From: Pedobacter foliorum
GTDB taxonomy: Bacteria; Bacteroidota; Bacteroidia; Sphingobacteriales; Sphingobacteriaceae
DNA length: 64,000 bases
Assembly (NCBI RefSeq): GCF_013266735.1
Contig: NZ_JABSNU010000005.1
Location: forward strand, 341,107-405,106
Direction of reading: 5' to 3'
In this document: in pieces, positions 36,971 through 46,311 of the stretch
Position numbering within the stretch: the first letter of the stretch is position 1
Layout of the letters: the number at the start of each line of letters is the position of its first letter
Made by a program: the position numbers and the translations under genes
The notes under the pieces: model-generated
Database searches by the model: none
What the model was told of the DNA's origin: nothing
Seen by the model: the letters and a program-made list of their open reading frames with translations, nothing else

Positions 36971-39370
36971 ATGAGACATTGTCTATTAATTGTTCTTCTA
37001 TCGTTCTTTACAACAATAGCATTGGCACAAACCGGAAACATATCAGGTATTGTAACTGATCATCACGGAAAACCAGTTGCCGGTGCTGCAATTACACTAA
37101 AAGAGCTTAAGAGAACAGCTGCAACAGATGATCAAGGGAGGTATGAAATAACATCGGTTACTTATGGTAAGTATACTTTGATGATCAGCTCTGTTATTAC
37201 GGAACTTAAAAGCATAGTAATCAAGGTTGATGAGGAAACAACTGTAGTGAATGTTCATGTGAAAGGGATAGCAGATAGAGAACTAAAGCAAGTAATGGTA
37301 GAGGGAAAGTCGAAGAAAAGAGAGATTGAAACTTCGGGCTTTGCGGTGAATGTGGTTGATACTAAGGCAGCATCATTAAGAAATTTACAAACCAACGAGT
37401 TGTTGAATAGGACCGTGGGGGTTAGGGTACGACAAACAGGTGGTTTTGGCTCTAATTCTGATTATAACCTAAATGGCATGTCGGGCAGAGCTATCGGAAT
37501 CTTTATTGATGGTATCGAGATTTCCACTTATGGTTCCTCTTTTAACCTTAATAATATCCCGCCATCTATGATTGAAAGGATAGAAGTATATAAAGGAGTT
37601 TTGCCGGCACACTTGTCTGGCGATTACCTGGGAGGAGGCATTAATGTAGTATTGAAAAAGGGAGCGCAACGCAATAACCTCACTGCATCGGCCTCATATG
37701 GTTCGTTTAATACCCAGCAGACGGATTTGAGTGGGATGTATCGCGATACTAAAACCGGTCTTACCTTAAGGGGATCAGGGTTTTATGGTTATTCAGATAA
37801 TGATTATGAGGTATGGGGGAAATGGGTTAAAAATCAAAATGCAAACGGAGTAGAGTCGCAAACCAGAGGCAAACGCTTCAACGATGGTTTTAAAACTTAC
37901 GGTGGACGCTTAGAAGCTGGTTTTACCGATGTAAAATGGGCTGATAACTTCATGCTGAACTACAATGGTTCCTATACTTACAAAGAAATACAGCACGGTC
38001 AATACATGTCGGTGCCATATATGGGTAGGTTTTCAGAATCTAAAGCCCATATTATTGGCTTAGATTATGTTAAAAAAGACTTTTTGCTAAAGGGATTGAA
38101 ACTGACCTTTAATGGTGTGTATAGCGACAGGAAGGAATATCTTCAGGATACGGTGAGCTATAGGTACAACTGGGATGGTAAGCCAATTATTGATATCCAT
38201 GGTAAGCCATTCAAATCCAGAGAAGGAGCCCAGCAGGGGCCTGCTAGTATGGCCGATATTAATCGCCAAATTGGATCATTGAGGGCTGGTTTGAGCTATA
38301 ATATTGCGGATGGCCACAAGTTGGTATTTAATCATGGATTCTATACGGTAGACAGGCAAGATGCGGATCAGCTTAAAACAATCCTGGAGCAGATGTATGA
38401 CATCACCAGTGATTTAACAACCAATGTAAGCACATTTACTTATGAAATGGATGCGCTGGACAATCGGTTAAAAACTAATGTGTTTGTTAAATATTACCAG
38501 CAGAACATAGAGAGAGTAGAGCCTCGGGCACAAACTGTAAACGGACAAACTACCCGGATAGAAAAGATCACTAAAAGTAATAGGAATTCTACAGGTTATG
38601 GATTTGCGGGCTCTTATGCGATAAAACCTAACCTGGTCTTGATCACATCGGCCGAAAGAGCGTTAAGAATGCCAGGAGAAGGTGAAGTATTTGGCAATCA
38701 AAGTTCAAATTTATTGCCTAATCCTAATATCAAACCAGAAACCAGTAACAACTTTAATTTAGGGTTTAGAGCTGGATCATATGGTCTTGGAGAGCATAAA
38801 GTTTCGTTGTCTGTATCAGGGTTTCTTAGGAATACACAGGATAAAATTGTGATCAGGTCTAACGACAGGCCGGTAACTGTGATGCCTACTTCAGAAAGTG
38901 TCAATCTTCCGGGAACGAGGTCTATAGGTTTTGAAGCTGAGCTTAACTATGTATACCGCAATCTGAATGTAATGTTGAATACGTCAAAATTCAACACCCT
39001 TATTAAAGATGAAGTTTCTCCATATCACAATAAGCAAATTCCTAACGAACCTTTTTTTACCGTAAACGGGAACGCTCAATATAGAATGGACAATGTACTA
39101 CAGAAAAAATCTACACTGAATCTGTACTACAATTTTGGCTTTGTAAATCCATTTGAAACCACCTGGATGCCAACACGTGATAATTATTACCGCACACCTA
39201 CCCAATTTATTCAGGATGTAGGAGCCAGCTATCTGTTCCCGAGCAAAAAGGTGGTTGTCAGCTTTGATGCAAAGAACATATTCAACAAAGAAGCTTACGA
39301 CAATTTTGCCTCTCAAAGACCGGGAAGAGCTTTTTACTTAAAATTAAACTATACCATTAATAACTTTTAA
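36971..39370 (+). CDS. TonB-dependent receptor, siderophore type
   Basis: This 799-residue outer-membrane receptor has a signal peptide (ending ALAQ) and a carboxypeptidase-regulatory-like beta domain (~24-105, GNISGIVTDHHGKPVAGAAI). The plug follows at ~130-245 (GVRVRQTGGFGSN, IEVYKGVLPAHLSGDYLGGG), then a 22-strand-type barrel ending YLKLNYTINNF. It is shorter than SusC proteins and no SusD follows. The ATG at 36971 is chosen because it opens the signal peptide; an upstream in-frame extension has no such feature. A siderophore ligand is inferred from the PchR-like regulator and the DUF4374 gene 18 bases downstream. Confidence 0.9.
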   Translation: MRHCLLIVLLSFFTTIALAQTGNISGIVTDHHGKPVAGAAITLKELKRTAATDDQGRYEITSVTYGKYTLMISSVITELKSIVIKVDEETTVVNVHVKGIADRELKQVMVEGKSKKREIETSGFAVNVVDTKAASLRNLQTNELLNRTVGVRVRQTGGFGSNSDYNLNGMSGRAIGIFIDGIEISTYGSSFNLNNIPPSMIERIEVYKGVLPAHLSGDYLGGGINVVLKKGAQRNNLTASASYGSFNTQQTDLSGMYRDTKTGLTLRGSGFYGYSDNDYEVWGKWVKNQNANGVESQTRGKRFNDGFKTYGGRLEAGFTDVKWADNFMLNYNGSYTYKEIQHGQYMSVPYMGRFSESKAHIIGLDYVKKDFLLKGLKLTFNGVYSDRKEYLQDTVSYRYNWDGKPIIDIHGKPFKSREGAQQGPASMADINRQIGSLRAGLSYNIADGHKLVFNHGFYTVDRQDADQLKTILEQMYDITSDLTTNVSTFTYEMDALDNRLKTNVFVKYYQQNIERVEPRAQTVNGQTTRIEKITKSNRNSTGYGFAGSYAIKPNLVLITSAERALRMPGEGEVFGNQSSNLLPNPNIKPETSNNFNLGFRAGSYGLGEHKVSLSVSGFLRNTQDKIVIRSNDRPVTVMPTSESVNLPGTRSIGFEAELNYVYRNLNVMLNTSKFNTLIKDEVSPYHNKQIPNEPFFTVNGNAQYRMDNVLQKKSTLNLYYNFGFVNPFETTWMPTRDNYYRTPTQFIQDVGASYLFPSKKVVVSFDAKNIFNKEAYDNFASQRPGRAFYLKLNYTINNF

Positions 39371-39388
39371 AATCAATTTATAATCAAG

Positions 39389-40711
39389 ATGAAAAGACAA
39401 TTTTTAAAACTCCTGATGTTTGGAGCTGTCGCAACAGCGATGACTATAACAAGTTGTTCAAAAGATAAAGAAAACCCTGCACCGGAAGAAAATCTGGGCG
39501 ACGCTGATCGTTGGGTTACAGTTTCTGGTGCTTTAATGGGAACAACTGCAGGTGATGGCAACGGTGGTACCATGGTGTATTCTGTAAGTGTAAATGATGC
39601 AAAGAATCCTGATAAATCTATCGATGTTTATACGAATGGTTTTCCTGTAAGATCGCAACGTACTGCTCGTTTACAGTCATCTATTGATGGGAGTGTACTT
39701 TTCAATATTGCCTACACAGGTCCAAATGGAGGTGAGTTTTCAAAATATAAGGTAAATGGTGGTAGCAGCTATACTGAATTGAGTGATAAGGTAAATATCG
39801 CAAATTATGCAACTGCCTCTCCAAGATGGGTTAAGCTTTTTGATAATGATCAAACAGGTGTTGCGGTTAATGTTTCCGGTGTAAAAATTACTACTGAAGC
39901 AGATGGCAAAACTTATAAATATGCTAGAGGAACATCGACTGTATTGTCTTTAAATTTACAGGCTGCAGGTATTAAAACCTATGAGCAATATGAAATTCCA
40001 CTTTCAGCTGAAGAAGAGGCTAAAGGATTTTACATTGGTCGTTTAGATGGGCCGGTGTTAAACAAGGCCGGAGATAAACTGATCATCGGTGCTTCAAGAA
40101 GTAAATACGATCCTGCAACAGGACAATCTGACAACACTGGTAAAGTTAAGATATCTTCGAAATCTTTAGTAGTTGATTATCCTTCTTTGAAAAACCCTAA
40201 ATTGATATCTTCTACTGTTAGTCAAGGTAACACCAATGGGTACCGTAGTTTCAACGCTTTCTTAAGTGAAGATGGGAACATCTATCAAGCCACTCAAAAT
40301 GGGCTTAATGGTTCGCATATTCTAAAGATCAACCAAAGCAATGAATACGACAACTCTTATGTGTTTAGCCTGGATGCTGCATTGGGTGTAACTGGAACTT
40401 ATGTAGATGCCTGGAGATATGCAGGAAAAGGAATTGGCTACGTAGTTTACAGTGTAGCAGACAAAGGTGGGTACATTGCTCGTATAGATTTGAATGCAAA
40501 AACAGCAACAAAAGTTGCTATTCCTGATGATGTAGATTTAAGTTTTGGTCAATATCAAGGATTTGTAGTGAATGGAGATGAGGTTTTTGTAGCAGTTACT
40601 CCAGTTGGTAAAGATGGTAACATCTATATTATGAACAGCAGAACAGGTGCCTTAACTAAAGGAGCCAAATTAATTAACAAAACAGGAAATCATTATATAG
40701 GTATATTCTAG
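39389..40711 (+). CDS. DUF4374-type surface lipoprotein
   Basis: This 440-residue lipoprotein (signal with TITSC) is beta-rich with repeated blade-like strands, consistent with the DUF4374 propeller-like family. This family typically follows TonB receptors in iron-uptake loci of Bacteroidota. It probably binds the siderophore at the cell surface or in the periplasm. It lies 18 bases after the receptor. A near-perfect copy of the mobile hairpin repeat begins 35 bases after its stop. Confidence 0.8.
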   Translation: MKRQFLKLLMFGAVATAMTITSCSKDKENPAPEENLGDADRWVTVSGALMGTTAGDGNGGTMVYSVSVNDAKNPDKSIDVYTNGFPVRSQRTARLQSSIDGSVLFNIAYTGPNGGEFSKYKVNGGSSYTELSDKVNIANYATASPRWVKLFDNDQTGVAVNVSGVKITTEADGKTYKYARGTSTVLSLNLQAAGIKTYEQYEIPLSAEEEAKGFYIGRLDGPVLNKAGDKLIIGASRSKYDPATGQSDNTGKVKISSKSLVVDYPSLKNPKLISSTVSQGNTNGYRSFNAFLSEDGNIYQATQNGLNGSHILKINQSNEYDNSYVFSLDAALGVTGTYVDAWRYAGKGIGYVVYSVADKGGYIARIDLNAKTATKVAIPDDVDLSFGQYQGFVVNGDEVFVAVTPVGKDGNIYIMNSRTGALTKGAKLINKTGNHYIGIF

Positions 40712-40746
40712 TATAATAATTAAAGTTTCGACTGATTTATAAAAAC

Positions 40747-40891
40747 GGGTGTCCAAAAGGGAAGATCGTCATTCTGAATTTATTTCAGAATCTCACAATT
40801 GCTACACAAAACCTGCTTAAACGAGATTCTGAAATAAATTTAGAATGACAATGAGCATATTCGAATAGTAATTAAACCTTTTTGGACACCC
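40747..40891. repeat. dispersed double-hairpin repeat, copy 3, with terminal inverted repeats
   Basis: A 145-base element is bounded by GGGTGTCCAAAAGGG and its near-complement ending GGACACCC. Inside are hairpins at 40771-40791 (stem ATTCTGAA, loop TTTAT) and 40826-40846 (one G-T mismatch in the stem). It is almost identical to copy 4 at 47014-47161, which points to recent spread. It sits just after the DUF4374 gene. Confidence 0.88.
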
Positions 40892-40971
40892 TCTTTTTTG
40901 TAGAATAGCCTGAGTAATTAAGTGCTTTATTGTTGAGGTAAAGTACTTTTTATGCTGTACTAGTGAAAATG

Positions 40972-41003
40972 TTTGCGATTCAATAGGCTATTATTTAGAT
41001 TTG
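40972..41003 (+). promoter_or_regulatory. consensus Bacteroidota promoter of the marR-GNAT operon
   Basis: TTTG (40972-40975), a 20-base spacer and TAGATTTG (40996-41003) match the -33/-7 consensus TTTG-N19-21-TAnnTTTG. The ATG lies 27 bases downstream. It is the best promoter match in the window. Confidence 0.7.
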
Positions 41004-41017
41004 CATAACTGGTTATG
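41004..41017. promoter_or_regulatory. palindrome over the likely transcription start (MarR operator candidate)
   Basis: CATAAC-TG-GTTATG directly follows the -7 element and covers the expected start site. MarR-family proteins bind such short palindromes, so autorepression by the downstream MarR-GNAT protein is a reasonable inference. Confidence 0.5.
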
Positions 41018-41030
41018 TAATTGATTATGT

Positions 41031-42011
41031 ATGAAATTATTTGAAAGAACAGGTAAGATGGCTTTGGGTAGTCGTTTACGATTGATGACTGCAAAATTAA
41101 CAGATGATGCGGCAAAGATATATGAGCTATATGAAGTAGAATTTTCGCCAAAGTGGTTTCCTGTATTTTTTGTCCTTTCCGAAGATGGTGAAAAGACAAT
41201 TACCGAAATTGCCAATGAAATTGGACATTCACAGCCATCAGTTAGTAAGATTATACAGGAAATGACGGCTGCGGGATTGGTTCAGGAAAACAGGGAATCG
41301 ACTGATAAACGACGAAATGTAGCAGCATTAACCAACAAGGGTATAGATATTTCACAAAAGATTAAGGTGCAATGCGGAGATGTGGATGCAGCGGTTGAAA
41401 GCATTATTTCGGAAGCCAGACATAATCTTTGGGAAGCAATAGAAGAATGGGAGTTTTTGTTGGAACAAAAGTCATTACTCCGAAGAGTACAGGAACAAAA
41501 GAAACTGCGAGAAAGTAAAGATGTACAAATTGTGCCATATGAGGAACAGTATCAAACGGCTTTCAGATCGCTCAATGAGGAATGGATTTCCACTTATTTC
41601 CAAATGGAAGAGGCTGACTACAAGGCTTTGGATAATCCTAATGAATATATTCTGGAAAAGGGAGGGAAGATATTTGTAGCCTTATATAACAACGAGCCCG
41701 TTGGTGTTTGTGCTCTGATCAAAATGAACGACCCTGATTACGACTTTGAACTGGCAAAAATGGCTGTTTCACCTAAAATACAAGGTAAAAATATAGGCTG
41801 GCTACTTGGTCAGGCAGTAGTTAATGCTGCAAAGGACTTGGGCGCAACCAAAATTTACCTGGAAAGCAATACTGCCTTAAAGCCGGCAATTAACTTGTAT
41901 CAAAAGTTAGGCTTTATCAAGGTGGTTGGCAGATCAACACCCTATGAACGCTGTAATATCCAGATGGAGCTAAATCTTAGCAATCAATCAAAATCACAAT
42001 TCATAAAATAA
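41031..42011 (+). CDS. MarR regulator fused to GNAT N-acetyltransferase
   Basis: In this 326-residue two-domain protein, residues ~1-150 form a MarR winged helix (TITEIANEIGHSQPSVSKII, then the wing ENRESTDKRRNVAALTNKG). Residues ~165-320 form a GNAT acetyltransferase, with the acetyl-CoA-binding loop SPKIQGKNIGWLLGQAV and NLYQKLGF near the end. This fusion is common in Bacteroidota, but its acetyl acceptor is unknown. It starts a run that continues, 3 bases on, into panB. Confidence 0.88.
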   Translation: MKLFERTGKMALGSRLRLMTAKLTDDAAKIYELYEVEFSPKWFPVFFVLSEDGEKTITEIANEIGHSQPSVSKIIQEMTAAGLVQENRESTDKRRNVAALTNKGIDISQKIKVQCGDVDAAVESIISEARHNLWEAIEEWEFLLEQKSLLRRVQEQKKLRESKDVQIVPYEEQYQTAFRSLNEEWISTYFQMEEADYKALDNPNEYILEKGGKIFVALYNNEPVGVCALIKMNDPDYDFELAKMAVSPKIQGKNIGWLLGQAVVNAAKDLGATKIYLESNTALKPAINLYQKLGFIKVVGRSTPYERCNIQMELNLSNQSKSQFIK

Positions 42012-42014
42012 CTT

Positions 42015-42830
42015 ATGTCTCAACATAAAGAAGTAAAACGGATAACAACAAATACCCTTCAAAAAATGAAAGCAAGAGGCGAAAAGATCGCCGTGTTAAC
42101 TGCTTACGATTACTCCATGGCAACTGTTTTGGATGATGCCGGATTGGATGTTTTATTGGTAGGTGATTCTGCTTCCAATGTTATGGCGGGTCATGAAACT
42201 ACACTGCCGATCACATTAGATCAAATGATATATCATGCGCAAAGTGTAGTAAGAGCTGCTAAAAGTGCATTGGTTTTGGTGGATTTGCCTTTCGGTAGTT
42301 ATCAAGGCAATTCTAAGGAAGCTTTAAATTCCGCCATTCGTGTGATGAAAGAATCAGGTGCCCACGGACTGAAGCTTGAAGGAGGTGCCGAAATTTTGGA
42401 ATCAGTGCACAGAATAATTGCTGCGGGAATTCCTGTAATGGGCCACTTGGGTCTAACCCCGCAATCCATTTATAAATTCGGTACTTACACTGTAAGAGCT
42501 AAAGACGACGCTGAAGCTGAAAAACTAAAGAGCGATGCTATGGTACTACAAGAGGCTGGATGTTTTGCATTATTGCTAGAGAAAATACCTGCAAAATTGG
42601 CTAAGGAGGTTTCCGAAAGTTTGCACATCCCAACAATTGGTATCGGCGCCGGAATGCATTGTGATGGACAGGTCCTCGTAGTGAATGACATGATTGGCCT
42701 TACAAAAGGATTCAGACCACGTTTTCTTCGCCAGTACTTAGATTTGTATGATGGTATACTAGATGTGGCACAGCTATATATTAAAGATGTTAAAACTGGT
42801 AATTTTCCTGACGAAAAAGAACAGTATTAG
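42015..42830 (+). CDS. panB: 3-methyl-2-oxobutanoate hydroxymethyltransferase
   Basis: This 271-residue cytoplasmic enzyme carries out the first step of pantothenate synthesis, adding a hydroxymethyl group from methylene-tetrahydrofolate to 2-oxoisovalerate. Conserved features are [31 protein letters not shown] (metal Asp), [23 protein letters not shown] and the IGIGAG loop near the end. Length matches the family. It starts 3 bases after the MarR-GNAT stop. Confidence 0.96.
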   Translation: MSQHKEVKRITTNTLQKMKARGEKIAVLTAYDYSMATVLDDAGLDVLLVGDSASNVMAGHETTLPITLDQMIYHAQSVVRAAKSALVLVDLPFGSYQGNSKEALNSAIRVMKESGAHGLKLEGGAEILESVHRIIAAGIPVMGHLGLTPQSIYKFGTYTVRAKDDAEAEKLKSDAMVLQEAGCFALLLEKIPAKLAKEVSESLHIPTIGIGAGMHCDGQVLVVNDMIGLTKGFRPRFLRQYLDLYDGILDVAQLYIKDVKTGNFPDEKEQY

Positions 42831-42878
42831 TTAATTTATTCTATAATTCTCATAAATTAGCACACCAATAAAACATTA

Positions 42879-44024
42879 ATGATTGCAAAAAGAATGGAGG
42901 GGGTTAGTGAATACTACTTCTCCCAAAAACTGAGGGAAATAGAAACTCTTAATAAAGAAGGTAAAAACATCATTAACTTAGGTATCGGTAGCCCCGATCT
43001 TCCGCCTCATCCAGATGTGATTAAAACATTACAGGAAGAGGCTGCTAAGCCAGGAGTACACGGTTATCAAGGATATAAAGGCATCCCTGCATTGCGACAA
43101 GCTTTTGCAGATTGGTACCAGCAATGGTATCAGGTAACTATTAACCCTGATACCGAAGTATTGCCGCTATTGGGTTCAAAAGAAGGTATCATGCACATCT
43201 GTATGACCTATTTGAATGAGGGCGACGAAGCATTAATACCTAACCCGGGATATCCTACCTATGGTAGTGCCGTTAAACTGGCTGGTGGTAAATCTGTAAG
43301 TTATCTGTTAACAGAAGAAAATAACTGGTATCCCGACCTTGAAGCATTGGCGGCAACGGATCTAAGTAAAGTCAAACTAATGTTTGTAAACTACCCGCAT
43401 ATGCCTACAGGTCAGCAGGTGGATGTTAAATTGTTCGAAAACTTGGTTCGTTTTGCAAAGGAAAATAGTATCCTGCTAGTAAACGATAATCCTTATAGTT
43501 TCATCCTAAACGACAATCCTACAAGTCTTTTGTCGATACCGGGAGCTAAGGAAGTAGCACTAGAGTTAAACTCTTTAAGCAAATCACACAATATGGCTGG
43601 TTGGCGTATTGGTATGCTTTGTGGGGCTAAGGAGCGAATTGAAGAGGTGTTGAGGTTTAAGAGTAATATGGATAGCGGTATGTTTATGCCATTGCAATTG
43701 GCTGCTGCTAAAGCGTTAAGTTTAGGTCAAGATTGGTATAGTCATATCAATAGCATATATTCGGAAAGAAGGGGTAAAGTATATGAGATACTTGATATTT
43801 TAGGTTGCAGTTATGAGCTTACTCAAGTAGGTTTATTTGTATGGGCAAAAATCCCGGATCATTATGCGGATGCTTACGCACTTAGCGATGAAATCCTTTA
43901 TGGAGCAAACGTTTTTCTTACTCCGGGAGGCATATTTGGTGATCAAGGTAATCGATATATCAGAATCAGTCTTTGTGGCGATCTTTCCAGATTTGAAGAG
44001 GCTATAGCCCGCATTAGTAAATAA
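42879..44024 (+). CDS. class I/II PLP aminotransferase, probably aromatic amino acid
   Basis: This 381-residue fold-type I aminotransferase has the PLP-lysine motif SLSKSHNMAGWRIG, substrate loop INLGIGSPDLPPHP, cofactor site LGSKEGIMH and NDNPYSFI (NxxY), and the late RIS arginine (RYIRISLCG). It is followed 35 bases later by prephenate dehydrogenase. In Bacteroidota such an enzyme in this setting usually makes phenylalanine and tyrosine from their keto acids. An LL-diaminopimelate or aspartate aminotransferase role is possible from sequence alone. Confidence 0.85.
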   Translation: MIAKRMEGVSEYYFSQKLREIETLNKEGKNIINLGIGSPDLPPHPDVIKTLQEEAAKPGVHGYQGYKGIPALRQAFADWYQQWYQVTINPDTEVLPLLGSKEGIMHICMTYLNEGDEALIPNPGYPTYGSAVKLAGGKSVSYLLTEENNWYPDLEALAATDLSKVKLMFVNYPHMPTGQQVDVKLFENLVRFAKENSILLVNDNPYSFILNDNPTSLLSIPGAKEVALELNSLSKSHNMAGWRIGMLCGAKERIEEVLRFKSNMDSGMFMPLQLAAAKALSLGQDWYSHINSIYSERRGKVYEILDILGCSYELTQVGLFVWAKIPDHYADAYALSDEILYGANVFLTPGGIFGDQGNRYIRISLCGDLSRFEEAIARISK

Positions 44025-44059
44025 TATAATTGAAGATACATTATAATCGAATTTAGATA

Positions 44060-44908
44060 ATGAAAATAGCAGTAGTGGGCCTTGGACTTATTGGTGGTTC
44101 TATGGCTTTGGTGTTAAAGCAAAAGGGCTTTGCCTCAAAAGTACTGGGAGTAGATAACCAGGAGGCGCATACACAGAAGGCACTGGAACTAGGCATTGTA
44201 GATGAAATTACCGACCTGAATGGCGCTATAGCTAACAGTGACTTGATTATTCTAAGTGCTCCGGTAAGTGTTTGCACTACATTATTACCACAGGTACTGG
44301 ATCAGATAACGCATCAAATAGTACTGGATACGGGATCTACTAAAATGTCGCTGCTTGATGCCGCTAAAGGACATCCCAATAGGGGAAGATATATTGCTAC
44401 TCACCCAATGTGGGGTACAGAATTCAGTGGTCCGGAAGCAGCAACATTAGATGCTTTTGAAGGCCGTGCAAACGTAATCTGTAACGCAACAGATAGTGAT
44501 AAAGATGCACTTGAAACAGTAGAAAAGTTATACACTTTGCTTGGTATGTATAATGTGTATATGAATGGAAAGGATCATGATGTGCACGTGGCCTATGTCA
44601 GTCATATTTCTCATATCACCTCTTTTGCTTTAGCCAACACGGTTCTTGAAAAGGAGAGGGAAGAAAATGCGATATTCGAATTGGCCAGTGCCGGTTTCGA
44701 AAGTACGGTAAGGCTAGCTAAAAGTAGTCCAGCTATGTGGATGCCGATCTTTAAGCAAAACAAGGAAAATGTGCTCGATGTATTAAACGAGCATATCACT
44801 CAGCTTAGGAAATTCAAGTCCTGCATTGAAAAAGAGAACTGGGCTTATCTTACCGAGTTAATGGAAAATGCAAACAAAATCAAAGACGTATTAGATAGAA
44901 AGCAATAA
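44060..44908 (+). CDS. tyrA: prephenate dehydrogenase
   Basis: This 282-residue enzyme has an N-terminal Rossmann fold (VVGLGLIGGSMALVLKQKG) and a helical C-terminal domain. Family motifs are DTGSTKMSLLDAA, THPMWGTEFSGPEAA (catalytic His) and HVAYVSHISHITSFALAN. It decarboxylates and oxidises prephenate to 4-hydroxyphenylpyruvate for tyrosine. There is no fused ACT or chorismate mutase domain. It follows the aminotransferase in an aromatic amino acid cluster. Confidence 0.93.
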   Translation: MKIAVVGLGLIGGSMALVLKQKGFASKVLGVDNQEAHTQKALELGIVDEITDLNGAIANSDLIILSAPVSVCTTLLPQVLDQITHQIVLDTGSTKMSLLDAAKGHPNRGRYIATHPMWGTEFSGPEAATLDAFEGRANVICNATDSDKDALETVEKLYTLLGMYNVYMNGKDHDVHVAYVSHISHITSFALANTVLEKEREENAIFELASAGFESTVRLAKSSPAMWMPIFKQNKENVLDVLNEHITQLRKFKSCIEKENWAYLTELMENANKIKDVLDRKQ

Positions 44909-44941
44909 CACTATTGTACCCTTCTTCATTGTTATTGCTTT
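44899..44941. terminator. bidirectional terminator-like hairpin between convergent genes
   Basis: AAAGCAATAAC (44899-44909) pairs perfectly with GTTATTGCTTT (44931-44941) across a 21-base loop. The stems contain the stop codons of tyrA and of the convergent secreted-protein gene. An AT-rich 11-base stem with terminal T and A runs could end both transcripts. Confidence 0.55.
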
Positions 44942-45876
44942 ATAGGACCAATATACTTTTTTGCAAGAACAAGATTTGCAAACTTGATGTGGTGTGATTG
45001 TCCTACAGGGCTTGTATCGTCATAAAATTCAATCCAGAGGTAGTTCAACTTTAAATTAGGCTCAGTTCTCCATCTAAAGCCTTGAAACGGAGGTTTTTCT
45101 TGGTCATTTATCCAGGAATCTGCATTCCAATATCCATTAGGGAAACCGGGTCCCCAATGGCCTACCTCTATACCATCTTGCCAAACTTTAAGTTCTCCGT
45201 TGTATGCTGATGCAGGATTGTTTAGTTTAATCATCAATTCAACACACATCCATTTGTCCCATTCAAGCTTTCTGGCTGTTGGGCTACCATTTATCATGTC
45301 ATTTCCATAGCACTTGTTACCTGCACCAGGTTTCATATCACCCCAGTATAAGTAGGTATCCATAGCAGGGGCATTTACAGGTTCATATGCTATTGAAATT
45401 CGCTGATCGCCCAGTCCGCAAATGCTGGCACGCGGATTTGGATAGGACGTTGATGGATTGTAGCCACCTATCCAGACCGACTCATGGTGTATATATCCTT
45501 TGGACGACAATGGATATTTTACGTAATAACGAAGATAGATTGTGCTGTCAAATCCTGATTTAAACTGCTTGTACAAATGACCACCATCATTTAAGGAGCC
45601 ATCATTTGTCATCTTAATAGCCGGAGATAAACTACCCTTAGGTACATCCTGATTATCCAACGACATACCCTTTGGGTTTTTAACGTCCGAATATCGACTA
45701 ATAATATTACCGATTCCATCGTTAAAGTTTTCGGCGAACAATACATCAGGATCTTGCGCTATACCAATATCATTTAAGTATTTATCAGAAATGGCGACAG
45801 TCTTTGCATAGGGCAACGGTTTAAAACTCGTTGTCAGGATTATTAGGGGAATAAAGAGTAGGTGCCTGAGATTCAT
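44932..45876 (-). CDS. secreted concanavalin-like protein, polysaccharide-lyase-like, unassigned
   Basis: This 314-residue exported protein (signal around residues 1-25) looks like an all-beta jelly roll. Features are DPDVLFAENFNDG, IYLRYYVKYPLSSKGYIHHE, DKWMCVELMIKLN, GELKVWQDGIEVGHWGPG and the closing LNYLWIEFYDD...IKFANLVLAKKYIG. This layout resembles glucuronan/alginate-lyase-like and laminin-type domains, but I see no sure catalytic signature. It may bind or cut polysaccharides. It stands alone, convergent to tyrA. Confidence 0.7.
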   Translation of the reverse strand: MNLRHLLFIPLIILTTSFKPLPYAKTVAISDKYLNDIGIAQDPDVLFAENFNDGIGNIISRYSDVKNPKGMSLDNQDVPKGSLSPAIKMTNDGSLNDGGHLYKQFKSGFDSTIYLRYYVKYPLSSKGYIHHESVWIGGYNPSTSYPNPRASICGLGDQRISIAYEPVNAPAMDTYLYWGDMKPGAGNKCYGNDMINGSPTARKLEWDKWMCVELMIKLNNPASAYNGELKVWQDGIEVGHWGPGFPNGYWNADSWINDQEKPPFQGFRWRTEPNLKLNYLWIEFYDDTSPVGQSHHIKFANLVLAKKYIGPIKQ

Positions 45877-45879
45877 CTG

Positions 45880-45912
45880 TTTAAATATATCTAGAATTAT
45901 TTATTAAGTTTG
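45880..45912 (+). promoter_or_regulatory. Bacteroidota-type promoter of the VOC gene
   Basis: TAAGTTTG (45905-45912) matches TAnnTTTG. TTTA at 45880-45883, 21 bases upstream, is one base from the -33 consensus. The ATG is 27 bases downstream. Confidence 0.5.
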
Positions 45913-45939
45913 TTATAACCGAAATAAAAAGCGAATCCT

Positions 45940-46308
45940 ATGGAGCATAAAGTAATATCCATCAGACCATTTATTGGAGCCAAAGATTTTGAACTTTCTA
46001 GGAGTTTCTACAGAGATCTTGGGTTTCAGGAAAATGTAATTACACCTGATATGTCTGTTTTTACAACTGAAGGTATGGCATTTTACCTACAGGATGCTTA
46101 TGTGAAGGATTGGATAGACAACACAATGATCTTTTTAGAGGTAGATGATGTAGATAGATATTGGCAAGAGCTTTTAGCCTTGAACCTAACAGCTAAATAT
46201 AAAGAGGTAAAGCTTACACCTATTCGCACAGATTATTGGGGTAAGGAGTGCTTTTTACATGATCCTTCCGGAATCCTTTGGCACTTTGGCGAATTCTTTA
46301 AAAGCTAA
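45940..46308 (+). CDS. VOC-superfamily (glyoxalase/bleomycin-resistance-like) protein
   Basis: This 122-residue single-domain protein has the paired beta-alpha-beta-beta-beta modules of the VOC fold: IRPFIGAKDFELSRSFYRDLGF, MAFYLQD, MIFLEVDDVDRYW and a C-terminal FLHDPSGILWHFGEF. Such proteins bind metals or hydrophobic ligands. The exact role is unknown. It converges with the PAQR gene, ending 3 bases from it. Confidence 0.85.
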   Translation: MEHKVISIRPFIGAKDFELSRSFYRDLGFQENVITPDMSVFTTEGMAFYLQDAYVKDWIDNTMIFLEVDDVDRYWQELLALNLTAKYKEVKLTPIRTDYWGKECFLHDPSGILWHFGEFFKS

Positions 46309-46311
46309 TAA

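Larger units (their letters stand above)
40892..41030. other. rest of the 40712-41030 intergenic stretch
   Basis: Of the 319-base gap, bases 40747-40891 are the mobile repeat. The remainder before the MarR-GNAT gene is AT-rich and holds the promoter and palindrome listed next. No further ORF or RNA gene is apparent. Confidence 0.5.

Noticed and set aside
36971..40711. SusC/SusD pair of a polysaccharide locus
   Set aside because: The receptor is only 799 residues, lacks SusC extent, and its partner is a DUF4374-like beta protein rather than a helical SusD; the regulator is PchR-like.
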